This document shows positions 35,694 to 44,181 of a DNA stretch of 64,000 bases, in pieces. The notes below the pieces were generated by a model. It did not search any database. It was not told where the DNA came from and saw only the letters and a program-made list of their open reading frames with translations. A program made the translations under genes and the position numbers. This DNA is from Mammaliicoccus sciuri (GTDB lineage: Bacteria > Bacillota > Bacilli > Staphylococcales > Staphylococcaceae): positions 310,001 through 374,000 of the forward strand of contig NZ_CP094824.1 of assembly GCF_025561425.1 (NCBI RefSeq). The letters run 5' to 3'. Within the stretch, counting starts at the first letter, position 1. Each line of letters starts with the position of its first letter.

Positions 35694-36554
35694 ATGAATA
35701 AAGATTGGCAATCACAATTACCTATAGATGATATTAAAGAGCTCATACCAGTAAGTGGTGGAGATGTAAATGAAGCATATAGAATTGAAAGACAGAGTGG
35801 AACGGATTTTCTACTTGTTCAACATAATAGAAGCGAAGATTTTTACGCTGCCGAAATTGCTGGTTTAGAAGCATTTGAAGAAGCGGGTGTTACGGCACCT
35901 GTTGTTAAAGGTTACGGTCAAATTAATGGAGATGCGTATTTAATACTGAGTTATCTTGAAGAAGGTCGCCGAGGTAGTCAAAGTGAACTCGGCAAACTGG
36001 TAGCGAAATTGCATAGTCATTATCAACAAGATGGTAAATTTGGATTTCATTTACCTTATCATGGTAGTGCTATTACATTCGAAAATGGTTGGAAAGATAC
36101 ATGGATTAATATTTTTGTCGAGCAACGTTTAGATCAATTGAGAGACGAAATTGTAAGACGAGGACTTTGGTCAAAGGACGAACTTCAACAATTTGAACAA
36201 GTACGTACAGTTATTATAGAAGCTTTAACAGAACATAAAAGTAAACCGTCCTTACTACATGGAGACTTGTGGGCAGGTAATTATATGTTCTTATCAAACG
36301 GGGAACCAGCATTATTCGACCCCTCTCCATTATATGGAGATCGTGAATTTGATTTAGGAGCAACAAGAGTCTTTGGTGGTTTCACGGAAGACTTTTATAA
36401 AGCTTATGATGAAGCATTACCATTAAGTAAAGGTGCAAATGAAAGAATTAAATTTTATGAATTATACTTATTGATGGTTCACTTAGTGAAGTTTGGGTCA
36501 ATGTATGCAGGTAGTGTTCAGAGAACAATGGATGACATATTAAATGATAGGTAA
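35694..36554 (+). CDS. fructosamine kinase family protein
   Basis: The 286-residue protein belongs to the fructosamine-3-kinase/ketosamine kinase family, with a protein-kinase-like fold. Near residue 190 it has L-L-H-G-D-L-W-A-G-N-Y (catalytic Asp), followed by L-F-D-P-S-P-L-Y-G-D-R-E-F-D-L (metal-binding Asp). Such enzymes phosphorylate sugars on glycated amines and so initiate deglycation; bacterial relatives prefer ribulosamines or erythrulosamines. AGGAGGG precedes the ATG. It ends at a hairpin terminator. Confidence 0.9.
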   Translation: MNKDWQSQLPIDDIKELIPVSGGDVNEAYRIERQSGTDFLLVQHNRSEDFYAAEIAGLEAFEEAGVTAPVVKGYGQINGDAYLILSYLEEGRRGSQSELGKLVAKLHSHYQQDGKFGFHLPYHGSAITFENGWKDTWINIFVEQRLDQLRDEIVRRGLWSKDELQQFEQVRTVIIEALTEHKSKPSLLHGDLWAGNYMFLSNGEPALFDPSPLYGDREFDLGATRVFGGFTEDFYKAYDEALPLSKGANERIKFYELYLLMVHLVKFGSMYAGSVQRTMDDILNDR

Positions 36555-36555
36555 A

Positions 36556-36592
36556 AAGGATTGGGATAAAAATTTATCCCAATCCTTTATTT
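36556..36592. terminator. bidirectional terminator
   Basis: AAAGGATTGGGATAAA pairs with TTTATCCCAATCCTTT. It serves the kinase gene and the convergent XRE-cupin gene; the far end overlaps the latter's stop codon. Confidence 0.85.
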
Positions 36593-37147
36593 ATTGTGTT
36601 GATATTGTATAGTTGCTGTTAAATGAACATCATCTTCACCTATATTACGATAAGTATGTGTGACGTCAGATTCGAAACGTATAGCATCATCTTGACGTAC
36701 TGTGTGTTTAATGCCATTGATATCGACTTCAAGTGTGCCTCTATGAACGATAATGTATTCCTCAGATCCATTGTGATGTCCTTCTGATTTCATTTCAGCT
36801 CCACTTTGTAAAATCATATTAAACATCTCAAAATTTTTATCAATATTAAATGGAAAATATGGGTATATTGTGACGGATTGATTATCATTATATATAGGTG
36901 TAATGTCTGATTTAGACACGCAATTAATGTTATCTTCTTTATTAGAAATTAAGTCAGATATAGGTAAATGTAAGCCATTTGCTATTTTCCATAAAGTTGT
37001 AATGGTAGGATTAGATTGTCCATTCTCAATTTGATTGAGCATTGTTTTGCTTACGCCTGTCAATTTAGATACTGTGCTTAGGCTTAATTGTTGCGATGTT
37101 CGGTACTGTGACAAATTATGCGCAACAATTGTATGGATATCTTTCAT
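36587..37147 (-). CDS. XRE-family regulator with cupin domain
   Basis: The 186-residue protein has an N-terminal lambda-repressor-like helix-turn-helix (L-S-L-S-T-V-S-K-L-T-G-V-S-K-T-M-L-N-Q-I-E-N-G) and a C-terminal cupin barrel (about 110-180) with S-E-E-Y-I-I-V-H-R-G-T-L. Regulators of this type often sense a small metabolite and control a neighbouring transporter. It is divergent from the MFS gene at 37264, with two identical 14-bp direct repeats in the intergenic region. ATG 37147 is preferred; an upstream GTG (37159) abuts the ribosome-binding site. Confidence 0.87.
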   Translation of the reverse strand: MKDIHTIVAHNLSQYRTSQQLSLSTVSKLTGVSKTMLNQIENGQSNPTITTLWKIANGLHLPISDLISNKEDNINCVSKSDITPIYNDNQSVTIYPYFPFNIDKNFEMFNMILQSGAEMKSEGHHNGSEEYIIVHRGTLEVDINGIKHTVRQDDAIRFESDVTHTYRNIGEDDVHLTATIQYQHNK

Positions 37148-37168
37148 AAATATAAACACTCCTATTTA

Positions 37169-37217
37169 CTTTATAACGAACGCATTGTACAATATAATGT
37201 GTTCTTTATAACGAACG
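37169..37217. promoter_or_regulatory. paired 14-bp direct repeats, probable operator
   Basis: CTTTATAACGAACG occurs exactly at 37169-37182 and 37204-37217, 35 bases apart, between the XRE-cupin gene and the MFS gene. The most likely binder is the XRE-cupin protein. Confidence 0.65.
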
Positions 37218-37263
37218 TTAAGAACAGTATAACAGAAATTCACTTTAGGGAGATAATAAAAAG

Positions 37264-38454
37264 ATGGATCATATAAATAGAAGTAAAAAACAAACTTTAA
37301 TATTATTTATTGGTATCTTACTAATTGGAGCCAGTTTAAGAGCACCTATTACTTCAGTAGGGATTGCATTACCTTCAATTAAAGAAACTTTAAATTTATC
37401 CAATACATCTGTCAGTTTAATCACAATTATTCCATTGCTTTCATTTGCAGTGATTTCACTATTCGCTGCTAAAATTAGTCATAAATTTGGATTAGAACGT
37501 ACAGTTTTTGGTGCACTCATATTAATTTGTATAGGTATTGCTTTAAGAGCGATTACGGGAGTCTCTTGGTTATATGTCGGTACGATATTAATAGGTGTAG
37601 GGATTGCATTTGGAAATGTGTTAACACCAGGCATTATTAAAATGAACTTTCCTCTACGTATAGGTATCATGACAGGTTATTACACAGTCGTGATGAATAT
37701 ATTTGGAAGTGCTTCATCATATGTTACAGCACCACTTGTTAAACATTTTAACTACAACATTGCAATCAGTTTAATAGGTATTGTAACGTTTATAGGTATT
37801 ATTATATGGTCATTCCAGTTAAACAAACATGAAACGGTTAATAGTTCTCAAACTACGACAAATATAAATGTTTGGAAATCACCATTGTCATGGCAAATTA
37901 CGCTATTAATGGGCGGTCAGTCAATGATATTTTATTCATTGATAAATTGGTTACCTGAATTTTTATTAAGTCATGGTACACCAATTAATGAAGCGGGGAT
38001 TTATTTATCGATTCTTCAATTAGCCATTATTCCACTAACTTTTGTCACACCTATATTTGCTGAAAAAATGAAGAACCAAGTTCTGATTACTTTTGTGACA
38101 GGATTACTTTTCGTATTAGGTATACTAACGTTAATGTCACAACCTAACTGGGCATTTTTAGGTATTATATTGATTGGTATTGCCAGTGGTTTAGCATTTG
38201 GACTTGTTAATACATTCTTTGGATTAAGAACAGAAAATGGTTTAACGGCAGCTAAATTATCAGGTATGTCACAGTCAGTAGGGTATTTATTTACTGCGAT
38301 TGGTCCACTACTATTCGGTATACTGCACGATGCTACAAATAGTTGGAATACGTCATTTGGCATACTATTTGTTACGTCAATTATCATTATGATTATAGGA
38401 TCACGTGCGGGTAGAAACATTACAATAGAACAAACTTTAGGAGCGAGACATTAA
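37264..38454 (+). CDS. MFS transporter, CynX/NimT-like
   Basis: The 396-residue protein has 12 predicted membrane helices and the CynX/NimT-type N-terminal pattern G-A-S-L-R-A-P-I-T-S-V-G near residue 22. It contains A-L-R-A-I-T-G-V and G-I-A-F-G-N-V-L-T-P-G-I-I-K in the fourth helix region, typical of this group. Relatives have been linked to cyanate or nitroimidazole transport, but most are uncharacterised. It is controlled together with the divergent XRE-cupin gene. Confidence 0.82.
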   Translation: MDHINRSKKQTLILFIGILLIGASLRAPITSVGIALPSIKETLNLSNTSVSLITIIPLLSFAVISLFAAKISHKFGLERTVFGALILICIGIALRAITGVSWLYVGTILIGVGIAFGNVLTPGIIKMNFPLRIGIMTGYYTVVMNIFGSASSYVTAPLVKHFNYNIAISLIGIVTFIGIIIWSFQLNKHETVNSSQTTTNINVWKSPLSWQITLLMGGQSMIFYSLINWLPEFLLSHGTPINEAGIYLSILQLAIIPLTFVTPIFAEKMKNQVLITFVTGLLFVLGILTLMSQPNWAFLGIILIGIASGLAFGLVNTFFGLRTENGLTAAKLSGMSQSVGYLFTAIGPLLFGILHDATNSWNTSFGILFVTSIIIMIIGSRAGRNITIEQTLGARH

Positions 38455-38471
38455 TTTAATGTCTCGTTTTC
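38444..38471 (+). terminator. terminator overlapping the MFS stop codon
   Basis: CGAGACATTAA (38444-38454) pairs with TTAATGTCTCG (38456-38466), followed by TTTT. Confidence 0.85.
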
Positions 38472-38504
38472 TTTATTTCTATTTTTTAATTATAAATAAA
38501 TTAC

Positions 38505-39834
38505 GAGGATTTCAAGTTTAAGTTAGCCACCTATAATGACTGAGGTGTACACAAGGGTTAACCGTATTCGAACCTGTTGAGGATTGATTGGTTTTAATCA
38601 ATTAATACTCAACAGGTAACCAAAGCTAAGACTTTAGCTTTGGAAAGATTCATACAGATTGAGGTGCTTTAAACTTTCTGCCATATTATGATGAGCTGTG
38701 TTGTAATTTAAAGTCTTTCTAGGATAGTCATTCATATATTGTTGTATGGCTTTTATGAAGCGTTTTTGAACATTGGATAAATCATGTGCTTTTGGAATAA
38801 AACGACGAATCATTTTATGTTGGTTTTCACTTGTCCCACGTTCATATGATGAGAATGGATGTGTGAAGTATATTTCTATCATATGGCCAAATTCTTCATA
38901 CAGCGATGCAAATTCTGAACCATTGTCAGATGTGATAGATTTGAAGATTTTTGGTGCTTTTTCGCCTAAGGAGTCAAATAAGTTTTTCAATGCGTGAGAC
39001 ACCGCATCAGCACTTTTACTCTCTATTATTTCTAGTATTTCAAAACGCGTTTGTCTCTCAACAAGTGTTAAGATAACTGGCTTTGACTTGTCTTTAGTTC
39101 CTATTACGGTATCTATTTCCCAGTGACCAAAAGACTGACGTGATTCAATTTCACTAGGACGTGTCTCAATACTTGGACCGAGCACTCGACTGTGTGGATG
39201 ATTATGGTAGCTATTCTGAGTAGAGTGACGTCTTTTTAATTTTTCTAGTAGATCAATATTCTTAGTTTCCATGATTTGTTGATCTATCCAAGCATATACT
39301 GTCGTTGTTGAAGGGATTTTTTCTCTTTCAAAACATTGTTCCTTGTGAGCATATGCCACGACTGCTTCAGGTGACCAGCGTTTCTTTTTCATGAGGTGAT
39401 CTGCCCATGGAATAAATAATGGGTTCTTCTTCCATAAGGGCTGAGCACCACATTGTTGTCTGTTTTGTCGATAACGTTGTTGACCTAGTGAAGAAAAATA
39501 AATTTGCGTCTCATATTCATAGACTTTATGTTGTTGTTTTTGTCGTTTAATTTGACGTGTTGTTCCTCGATGAATTTCGTTATTGATTGTTTGAGGTGCA
39601 CGTCCTAATTCACGCGCGATTGCACGATTTGAAAAACCTAAATTTTTAAGTGTTTCTATTTGAACACGTTCTTCATAACTTAAGTGTGTTCCTTTATGGT
39701 TTGTCATGTTAGAATAAGTATGCGTCATGTGAATTCATTCCTTTATTGATTTGGTCTGGTAGCCTCAATAATAACATGAAATTCACGTGGCGTTTTTTTG
39801 TCTAAAGGTGGCTAAGTTGATTATAAAATCCACC
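38505..39834 (-). mobile_element. IS30-family insertion sequence, copy 1
   Basis: The 1330-bp element ends in imperfect inverted repeats sharing GATTT and TTAGCCACCT (outer end of one side GAGGATTTCAAG, of the other GGTGGATTTTATAATC). A single transposase gene is read on the minus strand. The direct repeat TTATAAATAAATTAC stands at 38490-38504 and 39835-39849, directly against the ends, so it looks like a 15-bp target duplication. A near-identical inverted copy is at 55488-56818. Confidence 0.92.
38634..39728 (-). CDS. IS30-family transposase, copy 1
   Basis: The 364-residue transposase has an N-terminal helix-turn-helix (L-G-F-S-N-R-A-I-A-R-E-L-G-R-A-P-Q-T-I) and a DDE domain: W-E-I-D-T-V-I-G-T-K, T-S-D-N-G-S-E-F and Y-E-R-G-T-S-E-N-Q-H with the final glutamate. 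It differs from copy 2 by one residue (Asp in place of Asn after G-T-K). It appears intact. Confidence 0.95.
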   Translation of the reverse strand: MTHTYSNMTNHKGTHLSYEERVQIETLKNLGFSNRAIARELGRAPQTINNEIHRGTTRQIKRQKQQHKVYEYETQIYFSSLGQQRYRQNRQQCGAQPLWKKNPLFIPWADHLMKKKRWSPEAVVAYAHKEQCFEREKIPSTTTVYAWIDQQIMETKNIDLLEKLKRRHSTQNSYHNHPHSRVLGPSIETRPSEIESRQSFGHWEIDTVIGTKDKSKPVILTLVERQTRFEILEIIESKSADAVSHALKNLFDSLGEKAPKIFKSITSDNGSEFASLYEEFGHMIEIYFTHPFSSYERGTSENQHKMIRRFIPKAHDLSNVQKRFIKAIQQYMNDYPRKTLNYNTAHHNMAESLKHLNLYESFQS

Positions 39835-39887
39835 TTATAAATAAATTACAATATTATGAACAAAATACATATAATTTTATAAAAAAA

Positions 39888-39901
39888 GGAAAACGCTTTC
39901 T
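39888..39901 (+). promoter_or_regulatory. probable cre (CcpA) site
   Basis: GGAAAACGCTTTCT matches the cre consensus at 12 of 14 positions, upstream of the amino acid permease and close to a TATAAT-like element near 39930. Confidence 0.6.
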
Positions 39902-40013
39902 AGTAGTGCTTTATTTTCTGATTATTTATAGTATAATTGTCCCATGAAGTTTGAATAAAATTAAATAGATAAATCTTAGCTGAAAAGTTTGTAATGAGGA
40001 GTGACACGAAAGA

Positions 40014-41396
40014 ATGGAAGACAATCATTTAAAAAGGGGTCTGAGTTCACGTCAAGTACAGATGATTGCACTTGGTGGAACAATAGGTGTCGGTTTGTTT
40101 ATGGGTGCTTCAAGCACTATCAAATGGTCGGGACCATCTGCAATATTCGCTTATTTAGTAGCAGGCCTTTTCTTGTATTTAGTAATGAGAGCAATGGGAG
40201 AATTAGTTTATTTGTATCCAACTACAGGATCATTCGCCAACTATGCGAGTGATTATTTACATCCAGTAGCTGGTTATGTAACAGCATGGAGTAACATATT
40301 CCAATGGATAGTAGTAGGTATGAGTGAAGTAATCGCTGTTGGTCAATATATGCAATACTGGTGGCCAGATTTACCAACGTGGATACCAGGGGTAATAGTC
40401 GTTGTAACTTTAGCTGCAGCAAATTTAACGTCAGTTAAAGCTTTCGGTGAATTTGAATTCTGGTTTGCAATGATTAAAGTAGTAACAATTATTTTAATGA
40501 TTATAGCTGGTTTTGGTCTAATCTTCTTTGGACTTGGAAATGGCGGGAATGCTATAGGATTAGGAAACTTAACAGAACATGGTGGATTCTTCCCTAATGG
40601 TATCGTAGGTTTCTTCTTTGCATTATCAATGGTTGTAGGTTCTTATCAAGGGGTAGAATTAATAGGGATTACAGCTGGTGAAACGAAAGATCCACAGAAA
40701 AATATTAAAAAAGCCGTTAATGGTGTAATTTGGCGTATTTTAATCTTTTACATAGGTGCAATATTCGTTATTGTAACAGTTTATCCATGGGATCAATTAG
40801 GTAACGTAGGTAGTCCATTTGTTGCAACATTCGCAAAAGTAGGTATCACAATTGCGGCAGGATTAATTAACTTTGTTGTTATTACAGCAGCAATGTCAGG
40901 TTGTAACTCAGGTATATTCAGTTCAAGCCGTATGGTTTATACATTAGCTCAAAAAGGACAAATGCCTCGTATTTTCACAAAAGTTATGAAAACAGGGGTA
41001 CCATTCTTTGCAGTATTAGCAATTTCAATTGGTATTTTTGTAGGTGTTATTTTAAATATCGTATTACCATTAGTGATTGATGGTTCTGAAAATATCTTTG
41101 TGTATGTATACAGTGCATCAATTCTACCAGGTATGGTTCCTTGGTTTATGATTTTATTTAGTCATATTCAATTTAGAAGACATCATTCAGATGAAATTAA
41201 AGATCATCCATTCAAGATGCCGTTCGCACCATACTCTAACTATTTAACATTAGGATTCTTTATCCTAGTATTAATCGGTATGTTGTTCAATTCAGAAACA
41301 CGCGTTTCTGTTATTATCGGTATTGTATTCTTATCCGTAATGGCAATCGTATACTTCTTAAGAGGTTATCATAAAGAAGATAAAGGTGAATATTAA
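40014..41396 (+). CDS. amino acid permease, APC superfamily (AAT family)
   Basis: The 460-residue protein has about 12 membrane helices and AAT-family motifs: L-S-S-R-Q-V-Q-M-I-A-L-G-G-T-I-G-V-G-L-F near residue 10, A-M-G-E-L-V-Y-L-Y-P near residue 62 and E-L-I-G-I-T-A-G-E in the sixth helix region. The family imports amino acids with protons; the exact one cannot be read from the sequence. The AGGAG site is about 12 bases from ATG 40014, slightly long. The upstream cre site suggests repression by glucose. A strong terminator follows. Confidence 0.88.
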   Translation: MEDNHLKRGLSSRQVQMIALGGTIGVGLFMGASSTIKWSGPSAIFAYLVAGLFLYLVMRAMGELVYLYPTTGSFANYASDYLHPVAGYVTAWSNIFQWIVVGMSEVIAVGQYMQYWWPDLPTWIPGVIVVVTLAAANLTSVKAFGEFEFWFAMIKVVTIILMIIAGFGLIFFGLGNGGNAIGLGNLTEHGGFFPNGIVGFFFALSMVVGSYQGVELIGITAGETKDPQKNIKKAVNGVIWRILIFYIGAIFVIVTVYPWDQLGNVGSPFVATFAKVGITIAAGLINFVVITAAMSGCNSGIFSSSRMVYTLAQKGQMPRIFTKVMKTGVPFFAVLAISIGIFVGVILNIVLPLVIDGSENIFVYVYSASILPGMVPWFMILFSHIQFRRHHSDEIKDHPFKMPFAPYSNYLTLGFFILVLIGMLFNSETRVSVIIGIVFLSVMAIVYFLRGYHKEDKGEY

Positions 41397-41407
41397 GCCT
41401 TTAATAT

Positions 41408-41444
41408 AAAGCGTCTAGAACAGAAAAGTTCTAGACGCTTTTTC
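41408..41444 (+). terminator. terminator after the permease gene
   Basis: AAAGCGTCTAGAAC pairs with GTTCTAGACGCTTT, followed by TTTT. Confidence 0.92.
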
Positions 41445-41530
41445 GTATTTTTAGAAATATGGGGGAGGGGTGAATATTTTAGATGAGGGGAATATTGCAA
41501 GTGGGGCGTGACAAGCAATGTTCAGGGCAT

Positions 41531-41893
41531 TATTTATCAAGACTGCCCAAAGAAGATAAAAAGGCGCCTCGTATTTATCAAGACTGCCTAAACAAGATAA
41601 ATAGGAGCCCCGTATTTATCAAGACTGCCTAAACAAGATAAATAGGAGCCCCGTATTTATCAAGACTGCCTAAACAAGATAAATAGGAGCCCCGTATTTA
41701 TCAAGACTGCCCAAACAAGATAAATAGGAGCCCCGTATTTATCAAGACTGCCCAAACAAGATAAATAGGAGCTCTGTATTTATCAAGACTGACCAAACAA
41801 GATAAATAGGAGCCTTATATTTATCAAGACAGGCGAAACAAGATAAATAGAAGCATTGTATTTATCAAGACTGACCAAACAAGCAACATAGAG
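41531..41893. repeat. tandem array D: 41-bp hairpin units, 9 copies
   Basis: TATTTATCAAGACTG starts at 41531, 41572, 41613, 41654, 41695, 41736, 41777, 41818 and 41859, an exact 41-base period. Each unit has the stem TATTTATC / GATAAATA around AAGACTGCCYAAACAA and ends in AGGAGCCCCG. The last two copies are more divergent. It occupies the space between convergent transcription units. Confidence 0.95.
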
Positions 41894-41922
41894 CTCATCT
41901 CCCTCACATTTTCCATATGAAA

Positions 41923-41955
41923 GAGACTGGAATGCAACATTCCAGTCTCATTATT
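41923..41955. terminator. terminator for the nucleoside hydrolase gene
   Basis: GAGACTGGAATG pairs with CATTCCAGTCTC around a 3-base loop. It lies at the 3' side of the minus-strand gene and probably also stops plus-strand transcripts. Confidence 0.75.
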
Positions 41956-41974
41956 TTATATGAACAAAGTATGG

Positions 41975-42892
41975 TTATTGATTTTGATGTATTTCTTTAA
42001 TAAAGTCTACAAATTTTTCTCGGAATTGTTCGTTTTGTGCATGCATACATACTTCTACTTTACCTTCATCGCTAAATTCAGTGTATGTACATCCTGCTGC
42101 TTGTCCTTCTGTTATGACAGATACATCGGCACGCTCTGTTGTAAACATTTCTGGATATAATAAGTAGAAAATTGTACATAAGTCATGGATGATATGTTCA
42201 TGTTCATCGCCGGCATTTACATCGTTGTATGAAGATAACATATCTATAATGATGTTTCCAAAGTCTCCTTGTGTTTGAATGATATTTAAATCATCTTTAT
42301 TGATCATAGTTTCTCTTGTTACATCAAGTCCACACATTACAATTGGAACATCTTGATCGAAGACAATTTTTGCTGCATGTGGGTCTACAAAAATATTAAA
42401 TTCTGCAACGGGTGTAGCATTTCCACCAACTGCTGCGCCGCCCATTAACACGATTTGTTTAATATTCTTTTTAGTTTCAGGAAATAGTGAGAATAACAGC
42501 CCTATATTTGTTAGTGGTCCAATTGGGGCGAGCGTAATAGGTTCTTCAGAATTCAAGATAGTATCTCTCATTGCGATAACAGCATGTTCTTCTAGTATAT
42601 CATTTTGTAAAGTGGTCTTAATTTGAGCATTTCCTATACCATTTTGACCATGTACATGTTCTGCTGTTTCAAGTGTATTAATCAGTGGTTTATCTACACC
42701 TTTAGCAACTGGCGTATTTGTATGAAAGTAACTTACAATATCTAATGCATTTTGTGTTGTTCGTTCAATGCCTACATTACCACCAATAGTTGTAATTAAT
42801 TTTACATCTAATTCTTTACTATGTAGTGCTGCAGAAATCGCTATAATATCATCAATTCCAGGGTCCGTGTCAATAATAATCGGGATTGTCAT
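41975..42892 (-). CDS. ribonucleoside hydrolase, IunH/Rih family
   Basis: The 305-residue protein hydrolyses the N-glycosidic bond of nucleosides for base salvage. The N-terminus has I-D-T-D-P-G-I-D-D, the calcium- and ribose-binding motif of the family, and V-H-G-Q-N-G-I-G-N lies near residue 80. L-A-P-I-G-P-L-T-N-I and V-L-M-G-G-A-A-V follow in the expected order. ATG 42892 has GGAGCG upstream; the longer frame to 42934 has no ribosome-binding site. Specificity (pyrimidine or purine) cannot be decided. Confidence 0.92.
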   Translation of the reverse strand: MTIPIIIDTDPGIDDIIAISAALHSKELDVKLITTIGGNVGIERTTQNALDIVSYFHTNTPVAKGVDKPLINTLETAEHVHGQNGIGNAQIKTTLQNDILEEHAVIAMRDTILNSEEPITLAPIGPLTNIGLLFSLFPETKKNIKQIVLMGGAAVGGNATPVAEFNIFVDPHAAKIVFDQDVPIVMCGLDVTRETMINKDDLNIIQTQGDFGNIIIDMLSSYNDVNAGDEHEHIIHDLCTIFYLLYPEMFTTERADVSVITEGQAAGCTYTEFSDEGKVEVCMHAQNEQFREKFVDFIKEIHQNQ

Positions 42893-43157
42893 GTTGTTCG
42901 CTCCTTTATCGATATGATATATATAGTATAACAAAGTACAATTATAATTACGGAATGTACGATTAATAGCACTTTTTGAAAATAATACAGAAGGCAGAGT
43001 AACCTCTTAAAATAAATGACGTATTGTTAAAAAAGTATATAATGGTGTTAAAGGTTATGATCATGCGTTTGCAACTTCAAGTTGCTCGGGGTGCAAAGTA
43101 TAGTATCGGGATATTTTAAAGTAGTCGTTATATAGTAAACATAAGGAGTTGGTTGAT

Positions 43158-43520
43158 ATGAATATTGGAGCTAGAATTAAAGAAGAGAAAGAAATTAATG
43201 GATGGTCTCAAGAACAACTTGCTAACAAATTACATGTCAAAAGACAAAGTGTTTCTAAATGGGAACTCGGTAAAGTATATCCAGGTATAGATATACTCGT
43301 GCAAATGAGCGATATCTTTGATGTATCTTTAGATGAGCTAATCAAAGGGGATAAAAATTTAAAAAACACGATTATTGAGACTTATCGAAATGACCCTAAC
43401 CATAATCAAAATAATTATAATCGCCCGATGAATGGTTGGGAGTTCTTATCAAGATATTGGTGGGTCGTAATTCCGTTCGGAGGTATTATCATAGGTATCA
43501 TTAATGCGCTCTTACAATAA
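43158..43520 (+). CDS. small XRE-family regulator with C-terminal membrane helix
   Basis: This 120-residue protein has an N-terminal XRE helix-turn-helix (W-S-Q-E-Q-L-A-N-K-L-H-V-K-R-Q-S-V-S-K-W-E near residue 15) followed by an Asn-rich linker and one C-terminal hydrophobic helix (Y-W-W-V-V-I-P-F-G-G-I-I-I-G-I-I). Membrane-tethered XRE proteins of this form are common in Firmicutes. ATG 43158 follows AAGGAG by 9 bases. It is 18 bases before the hydrolase gene, so the two are probably co-transcribed. Confidence 0.83.
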   Translation: MNIGARIKEEKEINGWSQEQLANKLHVKRQSVSKWELGKVYPGIDILVQMSDIFDVSLDELIKGDKNLKNTIIETYRNDPNHNQNNYNRPMNGWEFLSRYWWVVIPFGGIIIGIINALLQ

Positions 43521-43538
43521 ATAGAAGAGGTGATGAAT

Positions 43539-44099
43539 ATGGATAAACATTTATATATAGCACATGGCTATACTGCAAACAGTAAAAAACATTGGTTTAA
43601 ATGGTTAACAGAACAATTTGACGATATAGATAGTAAAATATTGGACTTTCCTAATTCATCAAATCCTGTGTTAGAAGATTGGAATAAGACTTTATTAGAT
43701 GAAGTAGATATAACGAGTGGTAATAATGTAATCGTTGCACATAGTTTAGGTGTTGTGACGGTATTAGATTATCTATCTAGATATGAAGGAGAATGGAATG
43801 TTAAAGGACTTGTGCTTCTGGCAGGCTTTTATGAAAAGATTCCTAACTTGAATAAAATTGATACTTACATGGATCAAACACATGTAGATTTTGAGAAGAT
43901 TATTAAACAAGTACCAAACATTGTCAGTGTCATAGCATCTAATGACCGTTTAGTCCCACGAAATTTAAGTGAACGATTAGCAGAAAAGCTTCAATCTGAA
44001 GAGGTTATTGTTGAACATGAAGGGCATTTCTGTGATTCAGACGGTTATACTGAGTTTCCAGAAGTTGCAGAAATCGTAAATGATATGTTTAATAAATAA
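43539..44099 (+). CDS. RBBP9/YdeN-family alpha/beta hydrolase
   Basis: The 186-residue serine hydrolase-like protein starts Y-I-A-H-G-Y-T-A-N (oxyanion region), has the nucleophile elbow V-A-H-S-L-G-V near residue 68, D-R-L-V-P in the acid-residue position and E-G-H-F-C as the catalytic histidine segment. The size fits RBBP9/YdeN hydrolases; the substrate is unknown. ATG 43539 is preferred because AGAGGTG is 6 bases upstream. Confidence 0.87.
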   Translation: MDKHLYIAHGYTANSKKHWFKWLTEQFDDIDSKILDFPNSSNPVLEDWNKTLLDEVDITSGNNVIVAHSLGVVTVLDYLSRYEGEWNVKGLVLLAGFYEKIPNLNKIDTYMDQTHVDFEKIIKQVPNIVSVIASNDRLVPRNLSERLAEKLQSEEVIVEHEGHFCDSDGYTEFPEVAEIVNDMFNK

Positions 44100-44112
44100 A
44101 GTATATATAAAA

Positions 44113-44141
44113 AAACGCCCCTGGCTATTGCCGGGGGCGTT
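44113..44141. terminator. bidirectional GC-rich terminator
   Basis: ACGCCCCTGGC pairs with GCCGGGGGCGT, with an A run before and T-rich sequence after, between the convergent hydrolase and transglycosylase-like genes. Confidence 0.85.
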
Positions 44142-44181
44142 GGATTAATGTGTTGAATAAAATTTTAATACTGCTTATATA

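Noticed and set aside
41531-41893. Nine-copy regular array considered as a CRISPR
   Set aside because: The whole 41-base unit is repeated; there are no unique spacers, and no cas genes are in the window.
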